Part shown: piece by piece, positions 22,405-32,215 of the stretch | Numbering within the stretch: the stretch's first letter is position 1 | Layout: each line of letters starts with the position of its first letter | Program-made: the position numbers and the translations under genes | The notes under the pieces: generated by a model | What the model saw: only the letters and a program-made list of their open reading frames with translations | What the model was told of the DNA's origin: nothing | Databases searched by the model: none | Origin: Phytoseiulus persimilis | Lineage: Eukaryota; Arthropoda; Arachnida; Mesostigmata; Phytoseiidae | Direction of reading: 5' to 3' | DNA: 64,000 bases | Assembly (NCBI GenBank): GCA_037576195.1 | Contig: CM075103.1 | Coordinates: 22,010,001-22,074,000 of the forward strand

Positions 22405-23029
22405 TTCAGCAGCGCTGATGATGGACGACGTCGTTCGGCAGACTCCCGAAATTCGATAAGCGCGTGAGCGATGGTTGTTGCCTCTGTAGAACCCAAAGCC
22501 TCCGTAATCGACTGTCATCGGATTCCGACAACGACGTTTGCTGTGTCCCCGTCGTGTCTGCTGTTCCATGTGAGACAGCAGAGACCCATCAAACATTTTC
22601 GCGGGCTTTCTTGATAGTGGTATCGAAGACGTATTTTTCCGACGCTCAGTGCGTGACTCCACTGATGTCGCTGAGTGTATACAGTGGAATGTTCGCGGAC
22701 ATGAGAGCCCCGAAATGATCCACTTAGGAGCAATGCTCCGGAAATCCAACAGCGATTGCGACCATTGACGGTTTCGGAATCAGCTAGACGTTTCTGGTCC
22801 GAGCGGGAATGTGTAAATCGTCCTGTTGTGCGCAGACCTGTGAGAAACGGCGAACATGCACGCTACAGCATTCCTCCCGTGCGCATTACCTGAACCCGCG
22901 TGCATCGGCTGACTTCACCGGCGTAGTGAGGATTAAAGCTCGGTCCTGTTGACATTGGCTCCCGCGCAGCGGCGGCGCCATGGTACAAGCCGCCGGCGCA
23001 GGCGAACGGCGAAGCAACAGGAGCGGACT
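22405..23029. other. no recognisable gene; GC-rich patch at 22970-23020
   Basis: Open frames on both strands are short. A patch rich in GCC/GGC (around CGCAGCGGCGGCGCCATGG) just precedes the LINE fragment. Confidence 0.4.
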
Positions 23030-25448
23030 AGATACCGGCTAAAATCCTCGAGGAGTTGGAGGATGTTTGATATGGATTAATATCCATGGAGTTCGATCTA
23101 ATTGTTGGGGGCACCCACAAAGTGCCGACGGAATGGAGGAAGGGAAGAATCTCACTACTTGGAGAACCGATTTCAATTGGAGGGAATCTATCCACATACC
23201 GACCCATAACGGTATCCGACGTCCTGTATAGAGTATTCACCAAAATATTGGGGGGACATATACAGACATGGGCTGAGGGGACCGACCAGCTGTTATAGAT
23301 GCAGAATAGGTTCACAAGAAATCCACGAGGTGAGGATAGCATGTTCACCCTGACGTCGGCGAGAGACGAAAAGAATCGGCGCGCTTTGCGGCCGGATAAT
23401 TTGTTCCTCAATTTTGAGGAGGAGGCGGGGCAAAGCGAGGGAAGTCGCTCCAAGTTATCCCTGGAAGACTCTTCCTCCTCATTCGTCCGAATCTTCCGGA
23501 ATTCAATGTGAATAGTATGTGGGAAGTCGGAGCTGCTGTGCGGCCCAAGGCTGCAAGAGACCGAAAGGAAAGCCTCATGTGCGTATTTCTCGATGCCACC
23601 GAAGCATACGATCGAATCGATCGGTCCCAGCTATTACAAACCGAAGAGGAAAGGGGGATGTGATCGGCACTCATTGAGCTCATCCGACACCCATACGAAG
23701 AAAGCTTTATCTCTATAAAACAGGGGGATCATACCTCAGAGGAAGTACCCGTAACGGTCGGGCTTCGTCAAATATGTCCTATTCCGCCTATCCACTGTGA
23801 CCTAGACATCGCAGATCTGGAAAAAAAAACTCTTAGAGACGGGGGTTGGTTTCAGGTTTGCGAGAAAAGGAAACTCCTGGGATGCGAGGGAGTAGGAGTC
23901 CGTCACGATTCCTGGTTTGTTGTTCGCAGACGACTTGCTCCTCATGACGAGCAAAACGCCGGATATGAGAACTCTTCTGGAGGCAACATCCGAATTTGGA
24001 GACGAGAGGTCAATCAAATTGAACCCTCTAAAGAGCTGAGTGATCGTACCCACTCAACCATCCTCATCAGATCATAATCCGGATAGTGAGCGACAGATAC
24101 AAGGGTAACCAATACCTACGGTCCAATCCCATGAGTACTTGGGGATCGAAATATCGGCCGGAAAAGACTACTTATCCCAACACTGGAATAAGCTGACGGG
24201 TATAAGGCCAAAACGGCGATCAAGAGACTCAATGCGAGAACACTTTGGAGCTTCAACCGGTTTGAAGTATCCAAAATCCTTTGGAGAGCCACCGCAATGC
24301 CACAACTGACGTACTGCAATGGAGTAATCACCATGCCCAGAAAGCTGAGAAATTTTATCAAAGTCCGACAGAGGGATGCGGGAGGGTGGATCATGGGCAT
24401 ACCGGTGCTACTCGATTTGAGCGCACGATCAATTCGAGCGCAGTGGATCGGAGCGCGATTGATTTGAGCGCAGTTTATTCGAGTGCAACGAATTCACTCG
24501 CGCTGCTGTGAGTGTGGAGTATCGGACAGGGGAAGAGGAGAACCCCTCAGCTATACGCCAATTGCGGACTACTCGACGAACAAAGAAAGAACGATTTCTC
24601 GGGGAATGTGAAGAAGAGAAACCGAACCTCATCAAGAACATTTCGCCTCCTCTGGCTGAGCGAAGTCCATTCGTCTGGCTCATCGAGGGAATGTCGTCAT
24701 CAAGGTATCTCATGCCGTCGTCCACTCTATCCTCTTCAAACTCCGCCGCAAACGTACTATCTTCGTTGTTCGAGCAGTCTGCAATCGGCGAATAGGTGAG
24801 GAATACTCCACACTCATTGTAGCACGAGTGGACTCGTTGCGCTCGAATCAACTGCGCTCAAATCGATCGCGCGCTCAAATCGACTGATACGGGGTATTTC
24901 ACACTCCACGTTATCAGAGCAGTTTATCGAGCGAGAACTAGGTTGGAGCCATTCAGGTGGCCCAGAATGGTACTCACGGCCACTGAGATGACAAACACAA
25001 AAGTGAAGTCAATGAAGAGACTCAGAACTTTAAGAACCAGTACGACCTTGAAGATCTCAGACTGACCAGAAATACACTAGACGCACGAATGTGGAATATC
25101 TTCCGCAAAGATGTCAAAACGAGGGTTCGGAATAAGTCGGACATCATATGGAGTCCAGATCCACATTGACTGTTTATCGACAGTTCAAGGAGACAGTTGT
25201 TGGCGCTAGCCAGAGCAGGGATGCTCGAAACCAAGAGCCGACAGGACTCCCGGGATCCTTCCATAGACATAAAATGCGCTCGATGTGGAGCCCCGGAAAC
25301 CGACAAACATGTCATTCTGGAATGCGAGGAAGGAAAATACTCCCAGACGGAATTCCCGTACCGACTGGGACTTCACCCTGATTCAACAGCGAGAAAGCTG
25401 AGAAGAACGATGGATATCCTAAGGCGATTGGAGAACATTGAAGTATGA
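23030..25448 (+). pseudogene. non-LTR retrotransposon reverse transcriptase, 5'-truncated and broken
   Basis: Pieces of one RT appear in order across several frames: PTEWRKGRISLL, STYRPITVSDVLYRVFTKIL, HIQTWAEGTDQLL, RGEDSMFTLTSA, LDATEAYDRIDRSQLL, EEVPVTVGLRQ, the catalytic GLLFADDLLLMTSKTPDM (FADD at 23923-23934) and EFGDERSIKLNP. After these come a thumb/connection region (KYLGIEISAGKDYLSQHWNK) and a C-terminal CCHC motif CARCGAPETDKHVILEC near 25280-25325. The final frame stops at 25448. Multiple frameshifts and stops make it dead. The overall look (RPITVSDVLYR, CxxC...HxxxxC end) recalls R2-like LINEs common in ticks, though I cannot fix the clade by eye. The 5' half is absent, as in most LINE copies, and a 470-bp element interrupts it at 24413. 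Confidence 0.88.
24413..24882. mobile_element. 470-bp inverted-repeat element inserted in the LINE
   Basis: The left end starts CGATTTGAGCGCACGATC and the right end is its reverse complement, GATCGCGCGCTCAAATCG. Both ends contain several spaced copies of a GATTTGAGCGCA-like 12-mer (about five on the left, about three on the right). ACT flanks both sides and may be a 3-bp target duplication. The interior has a 140-codon minus frame (24851-24429) with an acidic stretch (DDGMRYLDDDIPSM) that I do not recognise. It splits LINE sequence between the WIMGIP stretch and the C-terminal region. This is probably a MITE of an unidentified DNA-transposon family. Confidence 0.7.
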
Positions 25449-25892
25449 TCTGTGAAAGCAAAACAATTCACCTCTGAAATGAAAGGGAACACATGCGCAT
25501 GTGAAAGATTCGATCAAATCGAATCAAACCAAATGACATAGTTGACGAGCGCAGTTACGCGGCCGCAGCGGCCGAGCGTTCATTCGCAGTCAGTGACCGC
25601 CATCTCATTTTCCTCGGGGGCCTACCGCAACAAGACCGAGAACTCGAACCGTACCGATATCGGATCTCAGTCTCTACACTGAAATGTTCGCTGAAACGAA
25701 ATACCCGCCTCGTGGAAGAGCCTATGGTACGGAGTCCTTCTCATGAATGCCTTCTTCTTGCGAAGCCTCATCCACCACGGAAAATGGCCATCCGAAAGAA
25801 CGAAGCCCAGAATCGGATGTACCCATGCGTACGTGTATTTGTGTCGGAAAGCGTCACCCAAAGCTCCCGAGTCCACCAAAGATGGTCAACAT
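25449..25892. other. LINE 3' flank and region downstream of PITP copy 2
   Basis: The first 100 bases may be LINE 3' UTR. It also holds a NotI-like GCGGCCGC palindrome near 25560. No polyadenylation signal (AATAAA on the minus strand) is obvious within 250 bases of the second PITP stop. Confidence 0.4.
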
Positions 25893-26711
25893 CTAAGATT
25901 GAGCTACGTTGATTACGGATTCTTTGATCAACCCGTCGGCCCTCTGCTCCACAAGAGCTCCAGCGATCTCCTCCTCGAATTTTCGGATGTCCTCGATTGT
26001 CATTCCGTACCATCGATCTATCCAGCAGAAGAGCTTGCGATGGAAAACATGGAACACTTTCCTCTGGAAGTCATGGATAGTTCTTTCTATGATGGTTTGT
26101 AAGCCGCACCATTTGAACTCACAGCGAACCAGTTTGTACGCGGTCATTACAGGCTTCGTATTGTGCATCCATACGGCTGGTTGCAGTGGTCCTCGTCCCG
26201 TTCTCGTCGATTTGAACTTCGCGGGGTCGTCTCCCGCATGGCCGGGGCTCGTTCCTTCGGATGACGCGATGTCGACAACGACGACCTCCCGAGCCTCAAC
26301 TTCGGCGGGTGAGAGATCATGAACGTTGAACTGCATGCCTTCGTCTTCGCAGTGCACCGTTTCGACAGACATGAGGAAATCGTTCTTCATGTAACCGGGG
26401 TTCGTGAGAACAGTCTTGCAATACGGGAAAGCGTTCCAGGATTCTTCGTGCACGATCAACGACTCTTTCGGAGCCAGTGTCGCTATCGCTTTGGGCACTT
26501 TCGTCTTGCAGTGATAGATTTTGTGCGTGTATTGTCCTTTCGTGGATCGACCTCCGAGGAGCTCGTCCTCGAAAGGCTCATTCTTCAGGATCTCTACCCC
26601 TTCTCCACCTCCTGTCTGCTCGAAGGATGTTTGGGCGACCGTGAAGAGCTGCGCGATCCGATATTCTTCGAGCGTGAAAGGAAGTGGCACTCGGTACTCC
26701 TTGATCAGCAT
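25893..26711 (-). CDS. class I phosphatidylinositol transfer protein, intronless copy 2
   Basis: This 272-residue frame is about 70% identical by eye to the copy at 18.0 kb. It is a full-length PITP alpha/beta-type lipid carrier. Headgroup contacts look canonical here: YTHK (T62/K64), SWNAFPYC with the Asn kept (N93) and Cys at C98, and the phospho-site context PAKFKSTRTGRGPLQP (S168). The membrane-docking WW pair is W201-C202, so the second Trp is lost in this copy too. The LFCW-IDRW motif near 228-234 is intact, whereas copy 1 has Ser in place of the first Trp. Start and stop are clean and there are no introns or frameshifts. Of the two, this sequence is closer to a standard PITP, so it may hold the ancestral function. 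Confidence 0.92.
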   Translation of the reverse strand: MLIKEYRVPLPFTLEEYRIAQLFTVAQTSFEQTGGGEGVEILKNEPFEDELLGGRSTKGQYTHKIYHCKTKVPKAIATLAPKESLIVHEESWNAFPYCKTVLTNPGYMKNDFLMSVETVHCEDEGMQFNVHDLSPAEVEAREVVVVDIASSEGTSPGHAGDDPAKFKSTRTGRGPLQPAVWMHNTKPVMTAYKLVRCEFKWCGLQTIIERTIHDFQRKVFHVFHRKLFCWIDRWYGMTIEDIRKFEEEIAGALVEQRADGLIKESVINVAQS

Positions 26712-27369
26712 CGTGTGAACCGACGGATCGCTGGAGTCCGTTCCTTGATTCGAATCTCCGTTCCTGAGTTAACGATCCGGGAACGCCACGGGCGGTTTCA
26801 GCTCTGGAGAGGCTCACTCTGGCCCGAGCTGCATTCGAATCGAGAGACCTCTCCTCAACACCCGATACTCCCTGACAAAGCCCGTCCCCGGCTGGAGATG
26901 ATCACGTGGCTTTTTTCGTTGTTGAACTTTCATGCAGAGGCGGTCATCGGGGTCTCCGCAGACCGTTCTGAATTCATTCCAGCCCTGGAGTGAGCGGCAA
27001 TTCTCTGATGCTGACCGAGGATCTCGATATCAGCAAAGGATCCATTTCGAGTGATCATCCGAGGTCACTGCCTGTCCTGTCGAGCTCGTTTCTTGTCTTC
27101 CTGATGCCGCCGTTGAATTCGGCCTCAGCTTCACTAAAGGTTTCGGTTTATTTTTCGAGAATTCTGTCTGAGACACTCCTGCAGAAGCAATCGGTTGACG
27201 GTACCAGGACATACGATAGAGGGGTACTGGATGAAATTCCCAGTACTTGCTTAACGGATCTGAGCCAGGGGTGGCTCGAGGATTCGGACAATCTCATCCA
27301 AGATTTTAACCCGGCTCCAGGGACGGCCTCCGCAACTGTGGTCCCTTCCTGGGAGCTAAATCAAATCAG
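26712..27369. other. upstream of PITP copy 2; no other gene recognised
   Basis: The first 80 bases share wording with the region upstream of PITP copy 1. Beyond that, a 133-codon plus frame at 26990-27391 runs into the minisatellite but has no domain. A short stem (GTACTGG...CCAGTAC) lies near 27223-27245. Confidence 0.4.
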
Positions 27370-27548
27370 CCAACCTGATCATGCTTCTTAAAAGCTGGAG
27401 GGGTGATTCCGGAACCAGTCTGACCATGCTTTCCGAAAGCTTGAGGGGTGATTCAGGGACATGTCTGACCATACTTTTGGCGGTCTGGGCGGGTAGTTCC
27501 GGTATCGATCTGACCAAACTTTTGGGGTTCTGGGCGGCTGATTCCGTC
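27370..27548. repeat. second array of the 45-bp minisatellite, about 4 units
   Basis: Units with TGACCATACTT-like cores recur near 27379, 27420, 27466 and 27510 (period about 45). They carry GGGGTGATTCCGG sequence as in the 9.5-kb array. Both strands are open through the array and encode 15-residue repeats. The minus strand gives SMVRLVPESPLQL-type units, the same peptide as in the 9.5-kb array. Confidence 0.75.
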
Positions 27549-28017
27549 TGTTCCACGGCTCAGAATATGATTTTCCCTGGCTCGGGGCCTTCCACTATCA
27601 AATATTCTTGAGTTTAAGCATGAAATTCAATGAATTCAGGGTGACCAACGACAGTTTTTTAGTTTTCTAACCTTGACCCCCCAAATATTTCTCCGATCTG
27701 TTTATCGCATTGTGCTCGCACAGAAGAGGACCATAATATGACACAAACTAGAAAGTAGTCAACCTCCAGGAAGTGGGATAGAAACATTCACTTTGAAGTT
27801 GGTCATTTTGAAGGTATTCAAACTGATTGCGGGAAAACCCCTGAAGAACGGGAAGCTGGATTCACGAGCTTTCCAAAACCCACTTGATGAGCTCTGAGCC
27901 CCTTCAGATAACGGAGAAATGAGCATTTAAAGTTTCCAGATCTCGCTCGGTTTTCATCGGTCCAGAAGATGTTTCATGCTATAAGAAAAACCAAGGCAGC
28001 TAGGAGCCCGCCGACTG
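27549..28017. other. no recognisable gene
   Basis: AT-richer than the surroundings, with no open frame of note. Confidence 0.4.
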
Positions 28018-28112
28018 GACAGGAAGTGTTCTCTTGGGATGGGGTATCCGCAACAATATATCTCATTCGAATACCCGACCCAAGGCCAAAAGTGCCGAGG
28101 GCCTTAGTAAAA
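28018..28112 (+). repeat. retroposon 3' tail ending in ATC repeats
   Basis: GGGCCTTAGTAAAATCATCATCATCAC, with a short GGCC-containing hairpin-like stretch before it, resembles the 3' end of LINEs or SINEs that terminate in ATC microsatellites. The body upstream is not recognisable. Confidence 0.4.
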
Positions 28113-28265
28113 TCATCATCATCACATTCCTTACTCCAATTTTAAGGTTTCATTTTCATGCTTTTCCGGTCTCGGACGGGTGAGTTTCAAGAGTAAGATA
28201 ATCGATACGTTCCCGGCCGTTTGCGTCACGTCGAGGGACATCCTTTGAAAAAGGACAGTATCGAT

Positions 28266-29027
28266 TCAGTATTCACCCAGTGGCAGCCTGAAGAACAAAC
28301 TGGACGATGTGAGGTCAAAGAGACCTACCGCGTTCCTGCACGGAAAATCACCGAGTTCATGACCCATCAACACCAACAGAACGTCGAAGAAATACAAAAT
28401 CAAACAATGGAGATGACTCTCAACAATCAGGACAACGCATTGTTTCACTTCGATCCGGCACACGATTGCTACTTTGAATTCTCTGAACGCTCTTACCAAT
28501 ATAAACACGATACAGCCGATTCTAAACATGAGCGGGGAGCTAGTTGAGAAGCTGTCCGTGAACCTCCAGGAGCCCAACGCTGCTTCCGGCCCACCGTTGT
28601 CAGCGTCGTTGCCGAAAAACCCGAACCTCTTCATAACGTACTCGAAATCAGGGGAATTAAACAGGGTTTCGTTCAGAGCTGGTGTGAGCACGTCTCTAGT
28701 GATGTCGTCAACCTTCTGCCTTCCCCAAGATGCGTGCTCCACGTGGATTCTTGGGACCGTCATACAGATTCCCAGTTGTATAGCCTTCCTCACAAAGAAA
28801 TCATGCTCAACAGCCTCCCGAAGGCCGCAACGAGTCTGATACAGCCCCTGGATACTGCTCCATGCAGTTGAACAACGTCTTGGAACTGCACTCGCTGATT
28901 TGCAGCCAGTTTCGGCACCCCACCTCCCGACCGATGTGGCTCCGCGAGTGGCGTGGAGGAGGCTTCCTGGTACCAGAAAAACCGTCTCCGGGCCTATCGA
29001 AGGAGCTGTTCTCGTTCGCTGGAGCAT
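28266..29027 (-). CDS. unknown 253-codon frame with hydrophobic segments, possibly a broken membrane protein
   Basis: Starting at ATG 29027, this is the longest open frame not assigned to a known family, longer than chance readily gives. It has a Cys-containing N-terminal part, a helix-friendly middle (WGRQKVDDITRDVLTPALNE), then FGFFGNDADNGGPEAALGSW. Two hydrophobic segments follow: IGCIVFILV near residue 170, and CVVLIVESHLHCLILYFFDVLLVL near 195-215. The order Cys-rich, FGFF...GG..LG, hydrophobic segment faintly recalls the end of DEG/ENaC channels, but the G-x-S filter is not visible and I do not claim the family. A GTAAGA donor-like site after IVFIL at about 28503 suggests an exon could end there. 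It may be a gene fragment carried between the two retroposon tails. Confidence 0.35.
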   Translation of the reverse strand: MLQRTRTAPSIGPETVFLVPGSLLHATRGATSVGRWGAETGCKSASAVPRRCSTAWSSIQGLYQTRCGLREAVEHDFFVRKAIQLGICMTVPRIHVEHASWGRQKVDDITRDVLTPALNETLFNSPDFEYVMKRFGFFGNDADNGGPEAALGSWRFTDSFSTSSPLMFRIGCIVFILVRAFREFKVAIVCRIEVKQCVVLIVESHLHCLILYFFDVLLVLMGHELGDFPCRNAVGLFDLTSSSLFFRLPLGEY

Positions 29028-29370
29028 TCCAGTTCCGAATGCTGAGTTTTCTCATTCATCAAATGCGTTAACTGTGAGCGGGTCCTCTGTGTATGTAAGA
29101 TGTTTCCTCGTAGATTATCATTACCACTCAGGTTTTGCTCGATCTGGAACTCTCACTGAATCCATACGTAGATCTCCTCTTGCTTCACCTCATATCATCC
29201 GTTCCGTTTCTCAGGCTGTCACTGGTGAACACTGAATCGGTACTCTTTCTCCTCAGAATGACATCTCCTGGCGTGACGCATACGACGGGAAAGTATCGAT
29301 CGTCTTACTTCCGATTCTCACCCGTTTCGACATCGGAAAAGCATGAGAATTCAACTTTTGAGTGAGGTTT

Positions 29371-29455
29371 AGACATGTGATGATGATGATATTACGAATT
29401 TCATCTTCATTTTTTGAGGCCCCAGGGCCGTGTAGGGGAGAGTCCCATACCCTTT
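29371..29455 (-). repeat. retroposon 3' tail ending in ATC repeats, opposite orientation
   Basis: On the minus strand it reads AAAGGGTATGGGACTCTCCC, then GGCCCTGGGGCCTC and finally ATATCATCATCATCAC. It matches the general pattern of the tail at 28.0 kb but points toward it. Confidence 0.4.
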
Positions 29456-32215
29456 ATTGTTACCCCCGACGCACTCTACATGCCCATCCGTGTATCATAA
29501 AAATCGACGTGGGACAGTTAGTGCACACTCCTTGTCAGCCATTCCGAGTTGCTCATCACATGGATCGTCGCATCTATGCTCGCCCGGATGGAGCTCAACC
29601 GCATCCGGTCTGATCTTGTGCTGAGAGTCGTTCCTTACCCAGTGTATCAAGTTATGGGCCTAACAACTAGAAGAAATATAACGAAGAAGAGCCGCCACCG
29701 AAGAGGCCTGTTCTGGGCCCAGTGATTCAGATCGGAACCAGCGAGTCGATTCACGCAAGTGGTGTCACAAAACGCAGCTGAAATCACGCTCCACTAGCGC
29801 TATCAGTATTTACTTGATGACCCGGTTCTGTAATTCCAACGACGATACGTTCAAGTGAGCTCTCGGGGGTCGCTTCTGGGGATGGCAAAGTCCACACTGG
29901 GAGAGGCAGAAATTTTCCTCAAAACTCGTCTCCAGGAAGTCAGTCCTCCGCCAGTCGGGCCATGCGGGCTGCGTTCCTTCTAAGCTCTGAACTGAGACAA
30001 CTGCGAACCCTATCTGACACATGAATGCCCTCTTTTCCCACTTGTCGTTTCCATCTCACAGAAATATGTTATTATGCACAAAACCCCATTCGTCAATCTT
30101 TGTACATAGAACTCCGAACAGATGTCAGGTCGAAGAAACGAATCTTCCGGGGATCAATCTTCAATCGTTCGTACTATCGGTTCAGATTCTCTCATCGGAT
30201 TTCGGGAGCAAAGAATCCTGACATGTACCAGCTCTTGTGTCGGGTACTTTCTATTCCAAGCGATTTGATCAAGCACAGGGACTGATTGTTTCCACGAGTC
30301 TCCGTTGTCTGCTCCACTCTGAGCTGCCCGAGAAGTCCTGGTCAGCAGACCCAGCTGCACAGGAAGGTGATCCAATCGCGAAAATGAAGACATAGATTTT
30401 CATGTGGGAGGGGTGTCATGGGGCTCACTTGAACTTGGCGAATCGATCAACTCTCATCGACTATTCCTGACCCATGGAAATAGAAGAATAGTTGCTCACA
30501 TTAAGAAGGAAAAAAAAACATTCGTGGCTCTTTCCTCTCTCGAGGGAAAACAGGAACACAGTGCTTCGTGAACGCCCAGTATACAGAAATGTGCGCTGAT
30601 CGCCACCCAACTAACAGGTGGGCTCTGAAGCGAGCGTTTCTGTCCAGGAGGGAGAATCGATACAATAGACGATGACTGCGAAGGGGACCTCCGACGGTGG
30701 CGAATCCGTGCTCGACGTCTTTGTTTTTCCGCCACTCTTTGTGGAATTCCGAGCTGGCTGTCCGAGTTTGGTTCACAGTGTCGAGTCAGAGGTAGCTCTT
30801 ACGCGCCCCGGCTGCGTTCAGAGCCGCGTCAAAGCGTTCCGAATGTGCCCGCTCGATCAAGGAAGTTGACATTCATGACTTGTGTTCCCCATTCCATTCC
30901 CACGAGACCTCAATGAAGATGTTCAGTAAGCGCCGGCCTCCTGCGGTGTACTGAGCCGTGTATCACGGTGTGGAGACACCACAGCCTGTCTTGCATGGCG
31001 GATATCCTCACGGAAATGCTGATAGCCGTCATTAATGCTCGGTTCGGAGCTCGCTTTTGAGCATCGCGCCCAATTCAAGGTTCGGGGCATGGGCCCTCTC
31101 GAGCTCGCCGTCACAATGCCGTCGATTTTCGGGCGATCGTGGAGGCACCCAGAAGGAACCAGGCGGGCGCGTTCTAGGGACAGAGTCCCAAGGAGAGGAG
31201 GTTGTCCGAGCGGAGCCCGCTCGCTCATGTCATGCTCCTATCCGAGGCACATTGCCAAATCAGTGTTGGTAAACTTCGTCTCCCTTCCCCCGTCGTTGTC
31301 GGACAACTGCGTCGTGGCCTCGTTCTGGAGACGGATCCACATGATTTGATTTCTCCTGTGTCGAAGCCGACCAGAAAAGAAAGCAACGTCGTCGGCCCTC
31401 CGAGTTCACGATTTCCAGTTGGATATTTCTCTCGGTTCGAGGGAAGACCGTTTGCGCGGAACAACACGGTCATGTCTTCCATGTGTCATTCTGAGTAGCG
31501 GCGATAGACTGGTAAGAGTTTTTGTCTTTGATCTGGGGAGAGACTTGATATCGCGGCGAGCTCAGCTTATTTGGTGACGAATTCCCAAATATCGTGATAT
31601 TTTGAAACCTTCACAGAGAGGATCGAAAGGGCGCGTTGCAAGCGTAATTCGGCGCATGCGCCGTCCAGCGACGATAAACTGAGCGCTGGCGGCTATGACA
31701 GTCTATCTAGCTCTGCGTGCTCAAAGTATTGCGGCGCTTGAGCAGGTTCGAAGTCATCCAGCATTCCGGCCTGAATCGACCACGGCCTGTGATCCCAGCT
31801 CCCGCTGGTGGGAGGACGGACCGATCCGAATCGATGATCAAATCCCAAAAGAACGCGATCGAGTATCTCCGCGAGTTGATGAGTCTGATCGCGTTCCGAG
31901 CGCACACAAGGAAAGGTTCGTGAATTTGGGAAGTCACTGCAGAACGAAAAATACTCACGCTGATAGTACGCAGGGCCATGACGCTTCGACCTCTGCGCAA
32001 GACATTATCAGCAGCTATGCGGGGCTCGGGTGCATTCTGTCGGAGAGGGATGCGCTGATCTCAATCGGAACACAAGCCGAATCACCATCTGTTTACGGTG
32101 TATCTCTGAACATTCATCTTCCGTTCGTAACACGGACTGACCAGGGTACGAACTCCAAGAGCTCGGTCCGCTCCAGGTGGTTCCCGCCCCCTCCCGGCGG
32201 TGGAAGTGAGGAAAA
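29456..32215. other. no recognisable gene
   Basis: Many short overlapping open frames on both strands, none with a domain. An unassigned 204-codon plus frame (31695-32309) runs into the start of the next gene but reads as non-protein-like. It may contain promoter or 5' UTR of that gene in its last few hundred bases. Confidence 0.4.
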
